From assembly GCA_013398175.1 (NCBI GenBank), contig VZRZ01000533.1:186001-250000 (forward strand): a DNA stretch of 64,000 bases. The letters are read 5' to 3'. Origin of the DNA: Climacteris rufus. Taxonomy: Eukaryota; Chordata; Aves; Passeriformes; Climacteridae. The translations under genes and the position numbers were made by a program. Under the pieces are notes generated by a model that saw nothing but the letters and a program-made list of their open reading frames with translations, did not search any database and was not told the origin of the DNA. Shown one piece after another: positions 63,621 to 64,000 of this stretch. The first letter of the stretch is position 1; each line of letters opens with the position of its first letter.

Positions 63621-64000
63621 TACCTTTGGAGGTGGGTAACTTTGGGATGGAGGTGTGTGCTCTATGTGTGTTACAATTAGATTATAATGAACCAAGTACA
63701 TCCAAGGAGAGCAATTTAGCCACAGTTGCTGGTTCAGCAGCAACACATCCGCTCCTGTCTCCCCTGGTTGGTAGGTGCTATTGGCTACATGATACCATTG
63801 AGTTGCCCTCCCTGCAAGGGTTACAACAGAGCCTGGCTGAGGTGTCTCCACTATGCTCTACCCTCCATTTCCACCCTCTCAGCATCTGCTTAAGGTTGCA
63901 CGTTGAATGTGTGGGGAATCGTTGTGAAATAGATTTCATGCACGCCAACCTCATTCCATGCAGGAAGTAGCAATTGCATTTCACTCTATAATTTCTGTGC
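63621..64000. other. Right edge, nothing recognised
   Basis: No exon or repeat recognised. The overlapping frames at 63,555-63,984 on both strands partly run through the SINE and look like chance. Confidence 0.5.

Noticed and set aside
1..64000. tRNA or rRNA genes, CRISPR arrays, phage or operon structures
   Set aside because: None seen; the only tRNA-like sequence is the decayed SINE head at 63.6 kb.

Overview
The window looks like nuclear DNA from a bird, most likely a passerine. CR1 LINE fragments occur in both orientations, and many are clipped to their 3' ends. There are several avian-type endogenous retrovirus LTRs, one decayed ERVL-like provirus interior, and near the right end a SINE with a tRNA-Ile-like head and a CR1-like tail, resembling TguSINE1 of zebra finch. 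Genes are sparse, exons are tiny and spliced, and most of the DNA is AT-rich and non-coding. Most short open frames are chance; I found no bacterial, phage or CRISPR features.

Left part (1-22,620): four coding exons of one minus-strand gene of the CD99/XG family, best read as CD99. Exon 1, with the start codon and signal peptide, lies at 22,347-22,407 inside a CpG island. Exons 2, 3 and 4 lie at 1,109-1,147, 716-769 and 194-226. All junctions are phase 1 and join into one frame; the rest of the gene lies beyond the left edge. Intron 1 (about 21.2 kb) holds an antisense CR1 split by a complete solo LTR with a 6-bp target duplication, another LTR, the ERVL remnant (about 15.7-17.7 kb), CR1 tails, and four plus-strand open frames preceded by plausible splice acceptors. 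I could not identify those frames.

Middle part (22,620-45,100): a CR1 tail lies upstream of the CD99 CpG island, followed by two copies of the same LTR family in opposite orientation (23.15 and 27.0 kb). Beyond these is AT-rich DNA with few features, a CR1 interrupted by a gapped LTR (40.4-41.3 kb), an unidentified exon-like frame at 41.65 kb, two hairpin-forming inverted repeats, and a 229-bp perfect duplication around a single N that is very probably an assembly error.

Right part (45,100-64,000): intergenic DNA with an ERVL-type solo LTR (46.5 kb), a 520-bp CR1 tail (53.5 kb), a sequence gap (54.65 kb), and a cluster of LTRs plus the SINE at 62.8-63.6 kb. No convincing protein-coding gene was found here. 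Two stretches (48.5 and 57.8 kb) have the look of conserved non-coding elements, but this cannot be shown from one sequence.

I see no clear new biological system. The most open questions are the unidentified exon-like frames (3.4, 12.0, 18.7 and 41.7 kb) and whether the transposon insertions near the CD99 promoter affect it.
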